Shown: positions 34,738-45,327 of the stretch, piece by piece | How positions within the stretch are numbered: position 1 is the stretch's first letter | Layout: each line of letters opens with the position of its first letter | Origin: Prosthecobacter debontii | Lineage (GTDB): Bacteria > Verrucomicrobiota > Verrucomicrobiia > Verrucomicrobiales > Verrucomicrobiaceae | Assembly: GCF_900167535.1 (NCBI RefSeq) | Contig: NZ_FUYE01000016.1 | Location: 91,701-155,700 of the forward strand | DNA length: 64,000 bases | Reading direction: 5' to 3' | Made by a program: the position numbers and the translations under genes | The notes under the pieces: model-generated | What the model was told of the DNA's origin: nothing | The model's input: only the letters and a program-made list of their open reading frames with translations | Databases searched by the model: none

Positions 34738-36009
34738 TTACAGCAGGCCATGTCGACGTGCCTTCCAGTAGGCGCCAAGGTGGTAAATGATTCCACAGCT
34801 TGAGTTGTGCCGGTAGTCGCACTGGAGGATGACGTCGCGAAGGCGTTGTTTCTGCTCGGCGGGAATTTCGGGCTGCGGGAGCATGAGGGGGACAATGGCC
34901 GATTCACCAGCTTCACGGGTGATGTGCCAGATCTCGCGGTAGGCTCCCCACTGGGGATTGGGGTAACCCTTTTGATTCTTCCAGACCGGCACTTTGCGCC
35001 AGTCGGGACCGAGCATCTGCATCTCTGTGGGGGACTTTTTGGCGATTTGTGAGCAGATGTAGGCCGTGCGCTTGGTGGCCAACTGGGCGACGTGGGCCAT
35101 GACCTTTTCGATCTCGCTCTTCAGTGAGTTCTCAGGTTCCAGAGCTAGGAGTAGCTCCAGCGAGCACTGCATCTGGAGGAGGGCGTAGGCGGGTTTGTGA
35201 CCATCCGGTGTGGCGGATTGCTTGACCGCTTCCGCGACGTATCGGCGCCACTCTTTGCGGTAGCGCTCATCCTGAGTCACATCCCAAGCCGCTGCGTAGA
35301 TCATGGGCAGGCGGGCAGCTTCATGGGCCTGCACATTCCACATGCGACAGATGCCGAGGGGACAGTGCTGGCCATCGGCGCGGCAGAAGTCGTAATCGTT
35401 CTCTGGGGTCACGAACTGGATCATGCGATCCGCCACCGCTGCGAGAATATTGCGGATTTCGCCCTTCGTGGCCTCGTCCACCAGCGGGCTGTGGTAATAC
35501 TTCCACAGACCATGAACAAAGTGGGTGTATTGATCTCGCGAGGAGTTGATGTAAACGCTCTTTCGGTCTTCGGGGCAGACGTTGCGTGCGACATAACCCG
35601 GGACTCCGTGGACGGTGGCGCTCAAGCGCATGCCATTAAAAACCTGGCTCATGCGCTCGCGTAAAGCCTCGTCCTGAGTCACCGCATAACGATCCGCGAG
35701 AATGCTCAGCATGGCTCCCCCGAGGATCATGCCATCCTCCATGCCAGTGCTGTAGCCACAGGGATTGGGAAACTGGTGCTTCACTTCCTCCGCCGTAGGT
35801 AGGTGGGCCAACTCCTTGCCCGGCTCATAACTGCTGAGGTAGTCCGCGAAGGTCTGCACATCCTTATGGAAAAAGCGATCCCAGGTGACTTGCCAGGCCT
35901 CGTCGATCTTGGTTTCCAGCGCAGCAGGCGGACCTTTCGCTGCTGAAGAAAATGGAGTTGAACCCGCGTAGAAAACAAGGGCAATGAGGAATGCAGTCAG
36001 GAACTTCAT
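34738..36009 (-). CDS. Exported alpha-helical (six-hairpin-like) protein
   Basis: A 423-residue protein with signal peptide MKFLTAFLIALVFYAGSTPFSSAA; the ATG at 36009 is used since the longer start lacks a leader. The remaining sequence is helix-rich with many Trp/Tyr/His residues (CGYSTGMEDGMILGGAM, QYTHFVHGLWKYYHSPL, ICRMWNVQAHEAARLPMIYAAAW), the look of an (alpha/alpha)6-barrel glycosidase or polysaccharide lyase. No catalytic motif can be named. A role in polysaccharide processing would fit the sulfatase-rich genome but is inference. Confidence 0.65.
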   Translation of the reverse strand: MKFLTAFLIALVFYAGSTPFSSAAKGPPAALETKIDEAWQVTWDRFFHKDVQTFADYLSSYEPGKELAHLPTAEEVKHQFPNPCGYSTGMEDGMILGGAMLSILADRYAVTQDEALRERMSQVFNGMRLSATVHGVPGYVARNVCPEDRKSVYINSSRDQYTHFVHGLWKYYHSPLVDEATKGEIRNILAAVADRMIQFVTPENDYDFCRADGQHCPLGICRMWNVQAHEAARLPMIYAAAWDVTQDERYRKEWRRYVAEAVKQSATPDGHKPAYALLQMQCSLELLLALEPENSLKSEIEKVMAHVAQLATKRTAYICSQIAKKSPTEMQMLGPDWRKVPVWKNQKGYPNPQWGAYREIWHITREAGESAIVPLMLPQPEIPAEQKQRLRDVILQCDYRHNSSCGIIYHLGAYWKARRHGLL

Positions 36010-36101
36010 GAGAAAAGCCCCGGCATCTCTTCGAGCGAATCGGATACCGGGGAGAAATGTATTACAGAGCGCCAACCGAGAAGCTTCAGGAAAAATGTAA
36101 T

Positions 36102-38120
<2,019 letters not shown>

Positions 38121-38316
38121 TTAGCGGGGAAGATAGGAATGGGAAACTGGAAATCACATGGCTCCGGAAACCGTAGGTTTCACTGGCTGACTCAGGGTGA
38201 GGGGAAAACGGATTCTTGATGGTTAAGTGAAAGCTTTATTAGATTCGGTGAACGTCTTGTGAGACATCCAAGTTATCGCGAATTGAATAGGTGAGAAATC
38301 CGTGAGAGGGGAAGAA

Positions 38317-39099
38317 ATGACAAAATGGATTTTTACCCTCACACTGGCGAGTGTCTTGAGTTGGACTGCACTGACTTCAGGAGCTGTCTTGCTTCAGCAA
38401 GAAGCGGGTGTGTTTGCTTTTGAAGCCGAGGATTATTCGTCGCTGACGGGCAGCGGCTGGTCGGTGATTACGACTTCTGGTGGCACTCAGACCATTCCTA
38501 CCGGCTCCAATGTGGTCGGTGATGCACTCTACACTCATGGTGGCGGCTCACCGAGTTCCTTTGCCACTTATGATCTCCAGTTCACTTCGGATGGCACGTA
38601 TTACGTGTTCACAAAATACTCCATGTATGATCGGTCGAACTCCACACCGCCTCCGAGCTATGGAAACGAGGACTCCTTTTACCTGCCGCGTGATCTCGGG
38701 ATCGCCGCAGCCACAGGCGCAGGGCAGGACAATGATTGGTATGCCCAGCACCTACCAAGCCAGGGGCACCTTCCTGCCGCCAGTGAGACACCCAACCCCA
38801 ATGAAGGACAGTATTTTTACTGGGATATGGGACAGTTTTCAGGGGATTCTACGGCAGCGTTGACCTTCACTGTTACAGGAGCCAGTGTTGAAAACCCCTT
38901 GGATGTTACTTTCACCATCGGTAACCGCGAGGGTGGGGTAGCGATTGATCGTTTTGTGCTCAGCACCACCAATTACAATGCCTCCATCAGTGGCGGTAAC
39001 AGTGCGACTCTGGATGGCATCGCTTCCGTACCGGAGCCCTCACGGAGCTTGTTCATATTGCTCGCGTTGGTTGCTTTGGCACTGCGGCGCCGCCGTTGA
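38317..39099 (+). CDS. PEP-CTERM exported protein with carbohydrate-binding-like N-half
   Basis: A 260-residue secreted protein. The start is the ATG at 38317 with AGAGGGGAAGAA before it. The signal peptide ends near TSGA. The C-terminus has the sorting signal VPEPSRSLFILLALVALALRRRR: PEP motif, hydrophobic helix and Arg cluster, which sends proteins to the exosortase. The N-half (FAFEAEDYSSLTGSGW ... FTKYSMYDRS ... DRFVLSTTN) resembles CBM6-type carbohydrate-binding sequence; that is tentative. It is probably attached to or exported with extracellular polysaccharide. Confidence 0.8.
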   Translation: MTKWIFTLTLASVLSWTALTSGAVLLQQEAGVFAFEAEDYSSLTGSGWSVITTSGGTQTIPTGSNVVGDALYTHGGGSPSSFATYDLQFTSDGTYYVFTKYSMYDRSNSTPPPSYGNEDSFYLPRDLGIAAATGAGQDNDWYAQHLPSQGHLPAASETPNPNEGQYFYWDMGQFSGDSTAALTFTVTGASVENPLDVTFTIGNREGGVAIDRFVLSTTNYNASISGGNSATLDGIASVPEPSRSLFILLALVALALRRRR

Positions 39100-39123
39100 G
39101 TCAAAGGGCACCTGCCGACAGCA

Positions 39124-40665
39124 CTAGGCGAGTTTGGAGTAGAAGGTGTCGGTTTGCTCAGCATCGGGAATGACCTCGATGAGAAGGGGCCCTTCGGGTA
39201 GATCGTCCAGTTGGTCGGGATGTGTGACCTTGAGGTAACCGAGCCCCCACATCTCGGCCCACGGCCCGAAGTGAACGCGATGGCGGTTCTCAATGATGTG
39301 GCGAGCTTCGCGCGAAAGGCCACGGAGAGATTTAACGCGGGCAAAGATCTTGCCGCCTCCATTATTGATTACCACGAGGCGACGATTGGCCTTTGGAAGT
39401 TGAGCCATGATCCAGGGGGCGGCCAGATCATAGAGAGCACTGAGATCTCCCAAGATCAGCCAACTCTCACGAACGATGGCCGAAGTTCCCAGCCAAGTAG
39501 AAACGAGTCCGTCGATGCCATTGGCTCCGCGGTTAGCTAAAAACTCAACTTGGGGATGGATGAACCCTACCCCGAGATTGAATTCGCGGATGGGGAGACT
39601 GTTTCCTAAAAAGACCTGCGAGCCGTCGGGGATGTGCATGGCTAGTTCACGCATCCAACCTGGCTCAGACAAGGGATGATCACTCAGGGCCGCCTGGATG
39701 TCAGGAACCTGACTGGCGACGATGGCAGGAGGGAGTTGATAACGGCCCATTTCGGCCAAGCATGACCAAGGCAGCGTCTGCACCCGCTCTCGCCGAGCCA
39801 GCCCAGGAAAGGGCAGTCGGGTAATGTTGGTGACATGGATTTCGGGATGATTTTCCAATTCTCTCCACCACGTGGCGGTAGGCACACCACCGATCCTCAA
39901 GATCTGTTGGGCATCCAGAGCCGTGAGATGGGACTCCCCCGCTGGATAGAGAAGATGATCCAGCTTGGGGCGATTCGGCCACTTCCCCCAGAGATTGGAC
40001 GTAGCTTCCGCCATGACAGGCAGGCCCAGCTTAGCAAGCAAGGGGGCTGCCTCTTCTGCTTCAGAGACGGAGAGCCCCGAGGCCAGAACGGCGGTCGGTT
40101 CGTTCGCCAAAGCAAAGGCGGGTGATGCGGGTTGTTTGGGAGTGCCCGGTCCGTGGTGCGCCAGGAAATCAATGCCGCTCAAATTGGTGGCTAGAGGTTC
40201 GTCCAGGCAGATATTGATGTGCAAGGGGCGCGGACCGATGCGTGTTGGCCAAGAGAGACTGGCCCCCACCTCGACATCCAGGCATGCTGACACGTAGGGG
40301 CCAAAAAGATCTTTTTGCTCGATGGCCTGGGGAGCCCCCGTGCCACGATATCGGCGTGGACGATCTGCTGTGATCAGCACGAGAGGTAACCCTTGATAAT
40401 GAGCCTCGATGACCGCAGGCAGCAACTCCGCTGAGGCTGTGCCCGAGGTGGTCAAGACAGCCACGGGAGCTTTATCGGCCAAGATGCGCCCAATGGCGAA
40501 AAACGCTGCACTGCGTTCTTCAAAAAAGTTCCAGAGTTTCACTCCTTCACTTTCAGTCAGTGCGGCAATGATCGGAGCATTCCGAGCGCCAGCAGCCACA
40601 CAGACTTCGGCGACACCCATGCGGGCGAGCGCCGTCAAAAGGGAACGGACGATGAGGGTGTTCAT
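39124..40665 (-). CDS. menD: 2-succinyl-5-enolpyruvyl-6-hydroxy-3-cyclohexene-1-carboxylate synthase MenD
   Basis: A 513-residue thiamine-diphosphate enzyme adding 2-oxoglutarate to isochorismate in menaquinone synthesis. It has AAGARNAPIIAAL, the FEERSAAFFAIG glutamate segment, LTTSGTASAELLPAVIEAHYQGLPLVLITADRP, and the ThDP region with NNGGGKIF, where the family usually has NNGGGGIF. The ligand loops are otherwise normal. It follows menF by 24 bases on the same strand. Confidence 0.93.
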   Translation of the reverse strand: MNTLIVRSLLTALARMGVAEVCVAAGARNAPIIAALTESEGVKLWNFFEERSAAFFAIGRILADKAPVAVLTTSGTASAELLPAVIEAHYQGLPLVLITADRPRRYRGTGAPQAIEQKDLFGPYVSACLDVEVGASLSWPTRIGPRPLHINICLDEPLATNLSGIDFLAHHGPGTPKQPASPAFALANEPTAVLASGLSVSEAEEAAPLLAKLGLPVMAEATSNLWGKWPNRPKLDHLLYPAGESHLTALDAQQILRIGGVPTATWWRELENHPEIHVTNITRLPFPGLARRERVQTLPWSCLAEMGRYQLPPAIVASQVPDIQAALSDHPLSEPGWMRELAMHIPDGSQVFLGNSLPIREFNLGVGFIHPQVEFLANRGANGIDGLVSTWLGTSAIVRESWLILGDLSALYDLAAPWIMAQLPKANRRLVVINNGGGKIFARVKSLRGLSREARHIIENRHRVHFGPWAEMWGLGYLKVTHPDQLDDLPEGPLLIEVIPDAEQTDTFYSKLA

Positions 40666-40689
40666 GCAGAGGGAGCGGAGCTAACTGCA

Positions 40690-41709
40690 CTAGAGGCCGA
40701 GCATGGTCACCACGGACTCTCGCTTGAGACGCAGTTCACGCCATTCGTGATCGAAGGCGCTACCTCCTACAATGCCACAACCCGAGGGAAGTTGCGCTTC
40801 ATCCTTGGTCCAGCCAAGGCCTCGGATAGCCACCACCATATGACAAGTATTTCCCTGACCGGGCTCGATAAAACCAAAGGGAGCCCCGAAGAAACTTGGC
40901 ACATCAAGTTGAGTGCGGTATTCACGCAGCTTGGTCAGCCAATGTTCCTCTCGTGGTAGGCAACCCACAGCAGGGGTCGGGTGCAGTTGAGTTACCAAGG
41001 CTCCGGGGTCCATCGTTTGATCGAGCATCACCCGCAGATTCGTCTGAAAATGCAGCAAATTGGCGGCTTGGCAGAGGCCGCGTGGGTCTCGCTCCACGTT
41101 GCCGAGGGCATTGAGTCGTTCGGTGAGGTAACGCACGACGATTTCATGTTCCTCAATCTCCTTCACATCGGTCAGGAAGGCTTCCTGGGCTCCTGGTTTG
41201 GCCGTGCCAGCCAGGGCCATGGTTTCCACGGAGGAACCTTGAGCTCGGAACAGTAACTCGGGAGTCGCTCCCAGAAAGCCCTGCCCAGCCTGCACCCAGC
41301 CGTAACCCCAAGTGTTGGTGGGAGCGGTCATCACTTTTTCCAAAAGTCGCACGGGGTCTCCCTGAGTGATGGTGCCGCGCTCGGTCAGCACGGGCACCAT
41401 TTTTTCCAGCCGTTTCGACAAAACTTCGCGCCGGATGCGACGGAATGCCATCTTGAACCATTCTGTCGAAGGCTTGGCCCACTGAATTTTGGGGGGCGTA
41501 GCTCCATTCCATCCGGCTTTCTGAGCCAGGGAGTCAGCGCTTACCTCCACGAGCTGAGAGGGCTTTTTCCATGGACGCTTATCACTCAGGTCAAAATCGT
41601 TGACGTAGAAGACGCCGCCCTCGGCCGGGGCTTCCGCCAAAGATTCAAATGGACCTTGGCCGATCCACGCCCTTCCTCCGGGCAACCTGAATAGTGCAAT
41701 ATCAATCAT
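40690..41709 (-). CDS. menF: Isochorismate synthase MenF
   Basis: A 339-residue chorismate-using enzyme that makes isochorismate, the MenD substrate. The C-half carries the family marks ALAGTAKPGAQE, EIEEHEIVVRYLTE, LHPTPAVGCLPRE and the ending YRTQLDVPSFFGAPFG, CGIVGGSAFDHEWRE. The adjacent menD favours MenF over salicylate or enterobactin roles. It is shorter than E. coli MenF (about 430), with a reduced N-terminal part. Confidence 0.9.
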   Translation of the reverse strand: MIDIALFRLPGGRAWIGQGPFESLAEAPAEGGVFYVNDFDLSDKRPWKKPSQLVEVSADSLAQKAGWNGATPPKIQWAKPSTEWFKMAFRRIRREVLSKRLEKMVPVLTERGTITQGDPVRLLEKVMTAPTNTWGYGWVQAGQGFLGATPELLFRAQGSSVETMALAGTAKPGAQEAFLTDVKEIEEHEIVVRYLTERLNALGNVERDPRGLCQAANLLHFQTNLRVMLDQTMDPGALVTQLHPTPAVGCLPREEHWLTKLREYRTQLDVPSFFGAPFGFIEPGQGNTCHMVVAIRGLGWTKDEAQLPSGCGIVGGSAFDHEWRELRLKRESVVTMLGL

Positions 41710-41790
41710 GTGAGCTTCTATAGTGAAACGCGTCGCACGGCGTGCAAGGGGCGAGGATTTCGCTTTTCCGTTTTCTCAATCCGCGTTTAC

Positions 41791-42435
41791 ATGGAGATCA
41801 TGCGATTGACTCAATTTGCTCTTGCCCTCACCATCATTCTTCTTGCCATCACCGGTTACCTCGCCTGGGAAGGCCAGCAGGCGGCCAAAGGAGCACGTGA
41901 GGAGCTGGCGTTTGTGAAAAAACAGCAGGCGGCAGATCGAGCCGCCAGCCCTGAGGCATCCAGTTTGGTGCCCTTGCCGAGCGTCCCGGCGACTTCCGTT
42001 ACTCCGCCACCCGAACCCGGCACGATTGCCAAAAAAGAAGCGGATCCCGAATTAGCCGAGGTGATGGCGGGTGCAGGAGCTCTGCCAGGAGGAGGTTTGA
42101 CGGTGCCTAAATCCGTGATCCAGGCGGAAAGCCAAGGAATCTCCACCAACACCTTAACTCCCATGCAGAAGCAGGTGCTTGCCATTCCAGCGGTGGCTAA
42201 GGTCAAAACGGTCGTTAAAGAACAGGGTTTTGTCGTGCTGGATGCAGGTTCCAAGGCTGGGCTGACCAAAGGTCAGCAGCTCGAAGTGCGGCGTGATAGC
42301 GCTATCCTTGGCAAAATCACCGTTACAGACTCGATTGAAGAAACCGAAGCCGTGGCGGATCTGGACTTCGCCTCCATCCCAACCGGTGTGAGTATTGAAC
42401 CAGGGGATGAGGTCATCGCTCCCGTGTCACGCTAA
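41791..42435 (+). CDS. Membrane-anchored protein of unknown function
   Basis: A 214-residue protein. The ATG at 41791 (MEIMRL) opens one N-terminal helix (FALALTIILLAITGYLAW), followed by an Ala/Lys-rich coil, a Pro/Ala linker, and a C-terminal beta-rich domain (about 150-214: AKVKTVVKEQGFVVLDAGSKAGLTKGQQLEVRRDS). That final part resembles the small beta-barrel (FlgT-C/SH3-like) domain common in verrucomicrobial and planctomycetal envelope proteins. Its stop overlaps the tlyA start by one base (TAATG), indicating coupling. Function unknown. Confidence 0.7.
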   Translation: MEIMRLTQFALALTIILLAITGYLAWEGQQAAKGAREELAFVKKQQAADRAASPEASSLVPLPSVPATSVTPPPEPGTIAKKEADPELAEVMAGAGALPGGGLTVPKSVIQAESQGISTNTLTPMQKQVLAIPAVAKVKTVVKEQGFVVLDAGSKAGLTKGQQLEVRRDSAILGKITVTDSIEETEAVADLDFASIPTGVSIEPGDEVIAPVSR

Positions 42436-43184
42436 TGGCGCGCATTCGACTCGATCTTGCTCTCGTTCAGCGGGGGCTTTCCTCTTCACGAGAGCAGGCT
42501 AAGCGACTCATCATGGCCGGTGAAGTCCTGCTCGGTGAAGAGATCATCACCAAGCCCGGCTGGCTGGTGCGTCAAGATGCGCCATTGCGTGTGAAGGAGA
42601 TGCCTCGTTTTGTCAGTCGTGGCGGATTGAAAATGGAAGGTGCTCTGGAGCACTTCGGCATCGATGTCACGGGCTGGGTGGCGATGGATGTCGGGGCTTC
42701 GACGGGTGGTTTCACGGACTGCCTGCTGCAACGGGGTGCGGTGAAGGTTTACGCCTTTGATGTCGGCACCAATCAGATGGTGTGGAAGCTGCGCAGTGAT
42801 CCCCGGGTGGTCTGTCGGGAAAATTTTAACGTGCGTCATCTTCAGCCCATGGATGTCCCAGAGCTCGTGGACTTTATCGTTGCCGATGTGTCCTTCATTT
42901 CCCTCACCCTCGTTCTGCCAGGAGCTCTGGCCGTCCTGAAGCCCGGAGGTCAGGCCCTGGTCCTGGTCAAACCCCAGTTTGAACTCAGTCGGGATGAGGT
43001 CGGTAAGGGGGGCATTGTCCGGGAGCCGGAGTTGCACGCAAAAGCCTGCTCACGTTTGCAGTCCTTCATCGAAAAACGCCCGGAATTCGAATGGAAGGGA
43101 CTTGTCGAGTCTTCGATCCAGGGAACGGACGGCAATCGTGAATTCCTGGCATGGTTCGCACGTCGCCCAACGTCACCAGAGTGA
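42435..43184 (+). CDS. tlyA: TlyA-type rRNA 2'-O-methyltransferase
   Basis: A 249-residue TlyA/hemolysin-A family protein. The N-terminal S4 RNA-binding domain (RIRLDLALVQRGLSSSREQAKRLIMAGEVLLG) is joined to an FtsJ-type methyltransferase with the SAM loop DVGASTGGFTDCLLQ and ADVSFISLTLVLP, KPQFELSRDEVGKGGIV. TlyA methylates riboses of 16S/23S rRNA. It overlaps the preceding gene by one base. Confidence 0.93.
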   Translation: MARIRLDLALVQRGLSSSREQAKRLIMAGEVLLGEEIITKPGWLVRQDAPLRVKEMPRFVSRGGLKMEGALEHFGIDVTGWVAMDVGASTGGFTDCLLQRGAVKVYAFDVGTNQMVWKLRSDPRVVCRENFNVRHLQPMDVPELVDFIVADVSFISLTLVLPGALAVLKPGGQALVLVKPQFELSRDEVGKGGIVREPELHAKACSRLQSFIEKRPEFEWKGLVESSIQGTDGNREFLAWFARRPTSPE

Positions 43185-43607
43185 AAAGCCGATCGTCGTC
43201 GCCCTGCGGACCTTACGATTACCGATCAGGCATGCACCCGCCACCGCATATAAAATGTTCAAGGTGCCGAGCCAGAATGGTAGAAGTCCGGCAGGGACGA
43301 GACTGAATTGATCCTCATCCAAAGACGGCTCCACCTGAGTGAGGAAGTAAACGCCTAAAGCGCTGAACAGCAGAAATAAAACCCCGAGGAGGTGCCGACA
43401 ACAGGCCTGAGCGCGCATCATGCCGTGCATCGGCATGATCGTGAGTAGGAACCACAGACTTGCAGCAACGGCCCAACTCATCACCCCGTGAGCGGTCAGT
43501 AAGACAACAATGACAACGCCTACGCTCAGGTGAGCGATCAGAATTCGACGTGTGAAATACACATCTTCTTTGAGTAGGCCAACTCGTTGGCGCTGGATAT
43601 CTAACAT
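43173..43607 (-). CDS. Four-helix membrane protein of unknown function
   Basis: A 144-residue protein with four hydrophobic helices (about 25-45, 50-68, 78-98, 115-135). It converges on and overlaps the tlyA end by 12 bases. Its starting HXH-like features are absent, and no family is recognised. Confidence 0.55.
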   Translation of the reverse strand: MLDIQRQRVGLLKEDVYFTRRILIAHLSVGVVIVVLLTAHGVMSWAVAASLWFLLTIMPMHGMMRAQACCRHLLGVLFLLFSALGVYFLTQVEPSLDEDQFSLVPAGLLPFWLGTLNILYAVAGACLIGNRKVRRATTIGFSLW

Positions 43608-43945
43608 GAGGGAAAAAGCGGAGGGCGTGGGCCTTTCTTGAAAAAGTTAAGAATTTGCTTCGATCTAAACCGAGATGCTAATCCAAACTAATACAGTGAA
43701 GACTTGGACTCCTTTCGGATTGAGTCAAGATTGTAGGATGAATTAGGGGATATCTGATGTTACCGAAAATCACTGCAAAGTTGCACCGGATGTCTCGTTT
43801 TGGTGATGTCTCTGGGGCGAAAGGCTTCATTCGAGCTTCTTAGTGGTGAAGTCGGCACAGCATATTCAGGGCCAGATTTCACAGGCTAGGACGCCAATGG
43901 CCAAAAGTTTCGGAGTCATTCGCTCAACACCTCCTCTTGTTTATA
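43608..43945. other. 338-base intergenic region
   Basis: No gene, repeat or RNA is recognised. It separates a leftward membrane gene from the rightward sulfatase operon and must hold both promoters; no convincing -35/-10 pair was found by eye. Confidence 0.6.
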
Positions 43946-45313
43946 GTGAAGCCATTCATTCATTTTCTAGCTGCCGCTTGGGTATTGATTCTTAGTTCGA
44001 GTCTGTGGGCAGACGCGCCAAACATGGTCGTGATTTTTGCCGATGATTTAGGTTATGGAGACCTGGGGTGCTACGGTTCACCGACGATTCGCACGCCGCA
44101 CCTGGACCGAATGGCGGCTGAGGGAATGCGATTCACGGATTTCTATGTGGCTTCGGAAGTGTGCTCCCCCAGCCGTGCCGCGCTCTTAACGGGACGTTAT
44201 CCCATCCGCAGTGGGATGTATGGGCCTCGGCGAGTGCTGTTTCCGAATTCAAAAGGAGGATTGCCTGATTCTGAAATCACGATTGCAGAAGCTCTGAAAG
44301 CGAAGGGATATGCCACCGCGCATGTGGGCAAATGGCACCTTGGAATCCACGAGGGATCGCGTCCCCTGGAGCAGGGATTTGATCTGAGCGTGGGGCTTCC
44401 TTACTCCAATGACATGGACGGTCGCCCTGGATTGCCGAAAGGATCGTCGGGTTCCCCGAATCCGCCTGAAGACGGCTGGAATGTCCCCTTGATGCGCAAT
44501 GGAGAAATCATCGAGCAACCCGCGAAGCAGACGGCGTTAACGCGTCGTTACACCGAGGAGGCCGTGAAGTTCATCGAGTCGAATAAGCAGAAGCCTTTCT
44601 TTTTATACATGGCGCACAGCTTTCCTCACGTGCCGCTTTTTGCGTCTCCGGCTTTTAAAGGGAAGAGCCGTGCGGGGATTTTTGGGGATGCCGTGGAGGA
44701 GTTGGACTGGAGTGTGGGCGAAGTCTTGGATTGTTTGCGGAAGCAAGGCTTGGCTGAAAATACCCTGGTCTTCTTCACGAGTGACAATGGTCCTTGGCTT
44801 ATTATGGGAGACCAAGGCGGCAGTGCAGGGCCTCTGAAAGATGGTAAGGGAAGCACCTGGGAAGGCGGCATGCGTGTGCCCGGAATCGCCTGGATGCCGG
44901 GACGCATTCAACCTACGGTGAGCTCCGTGATGACTCAGTCCATGGACTTGTTACCGACCTTTTTGGCCATGGCTGGAGCCGATAAGCCGCAGGGGGTGAC
45001 TCTGGATGGTGAAGACCTTTCGAGTCTGTTGTTTGAAGGCAGCCCATTGCCCGAGAGGCCCTTCTTCTTTTATCGCGGAGATAAGCTTTATGCCTGCCGC
45101 TTAGGAGAATGGAAGGCTCACTTCAAAACGCAGACGGGTTATGGCCAAGCCAAGCCTGATCTGTATGAGCCGCCTCTACTGTTCCATCTGGGTAAAGACC
45201 CTTCAGAAAAGCGTGATGTGGCTGCCCAATATCCTGAGGTGGTGGCTCAAATTCAAAAAGCCGTGGAGGCTCACCAAGCCGGTGTCGTTCCCGGGAAAAT
45301 GCAATTCGACTGA
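43946..45313 (+). CDS. Secreted sulfatase (CSPSR)
   Basis: A 455-residue arylsulfatase-type enzyme. The start is GTG at 43946 (reading MKPFIHFLAAAWVLILSSSLWA as signal peptide); a TTG at 43937 adds three residues. There is no ATG at the leader. FADDLGYGDLGCYG is followed by the canonical FGly site C73 in CSPSRAALLTGRYP, GKWHLG, and TSDNGPW. It opens an array of four sulfatase genes on the same strand. The match to A-type arylsulfatases (YGD..CYG) suggests a substrate with a sulfate ester on a sugar; exact specificity is unknown. Confidence 0.9.
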   Translation: MKPFIHFLAAAWVLILSSSLWADAPNMVVIFADDLGYGDLGCYGSPTIRTPHLDRMAAEGMRFTDFYVASEVCSPSRAALLTGRYPIRSGMYGPRRVLFPNSKGGLPDSEITIAEALKAKGYATAHVGKWHLGIHEGSRPLEQGFDLSVGLPYSNDMDGRPGLPKGSSGSPNPPEDGWNVPLMRNGEIIEQPAKQTALTRRYTEEAVKFIESNKQKPFFLYMAHSFPHVPLFASPAFKGKSRAGIFGDAVEELDWSVGEVLDCLRKQGLAENTLVFFTSDNGPWLIMGDQGGSAGPLKDGKGSTWEGGMRVPGIAWMPGRIQPTVSSVMTQSMDLLPTFLAMAGADKPQGVTLDGEDLSSLLFEGSPLPERPFFFYRGDKLYACRLGEWKAHFKTQTGYGQAKPDLYEPPLLFHLGKDPSEKRDVAAQYPEVVAQIQKAVEAHQAGVVPGKMQFD

Positions 45314-45327
45314 GTGGGAGGTGTGAT

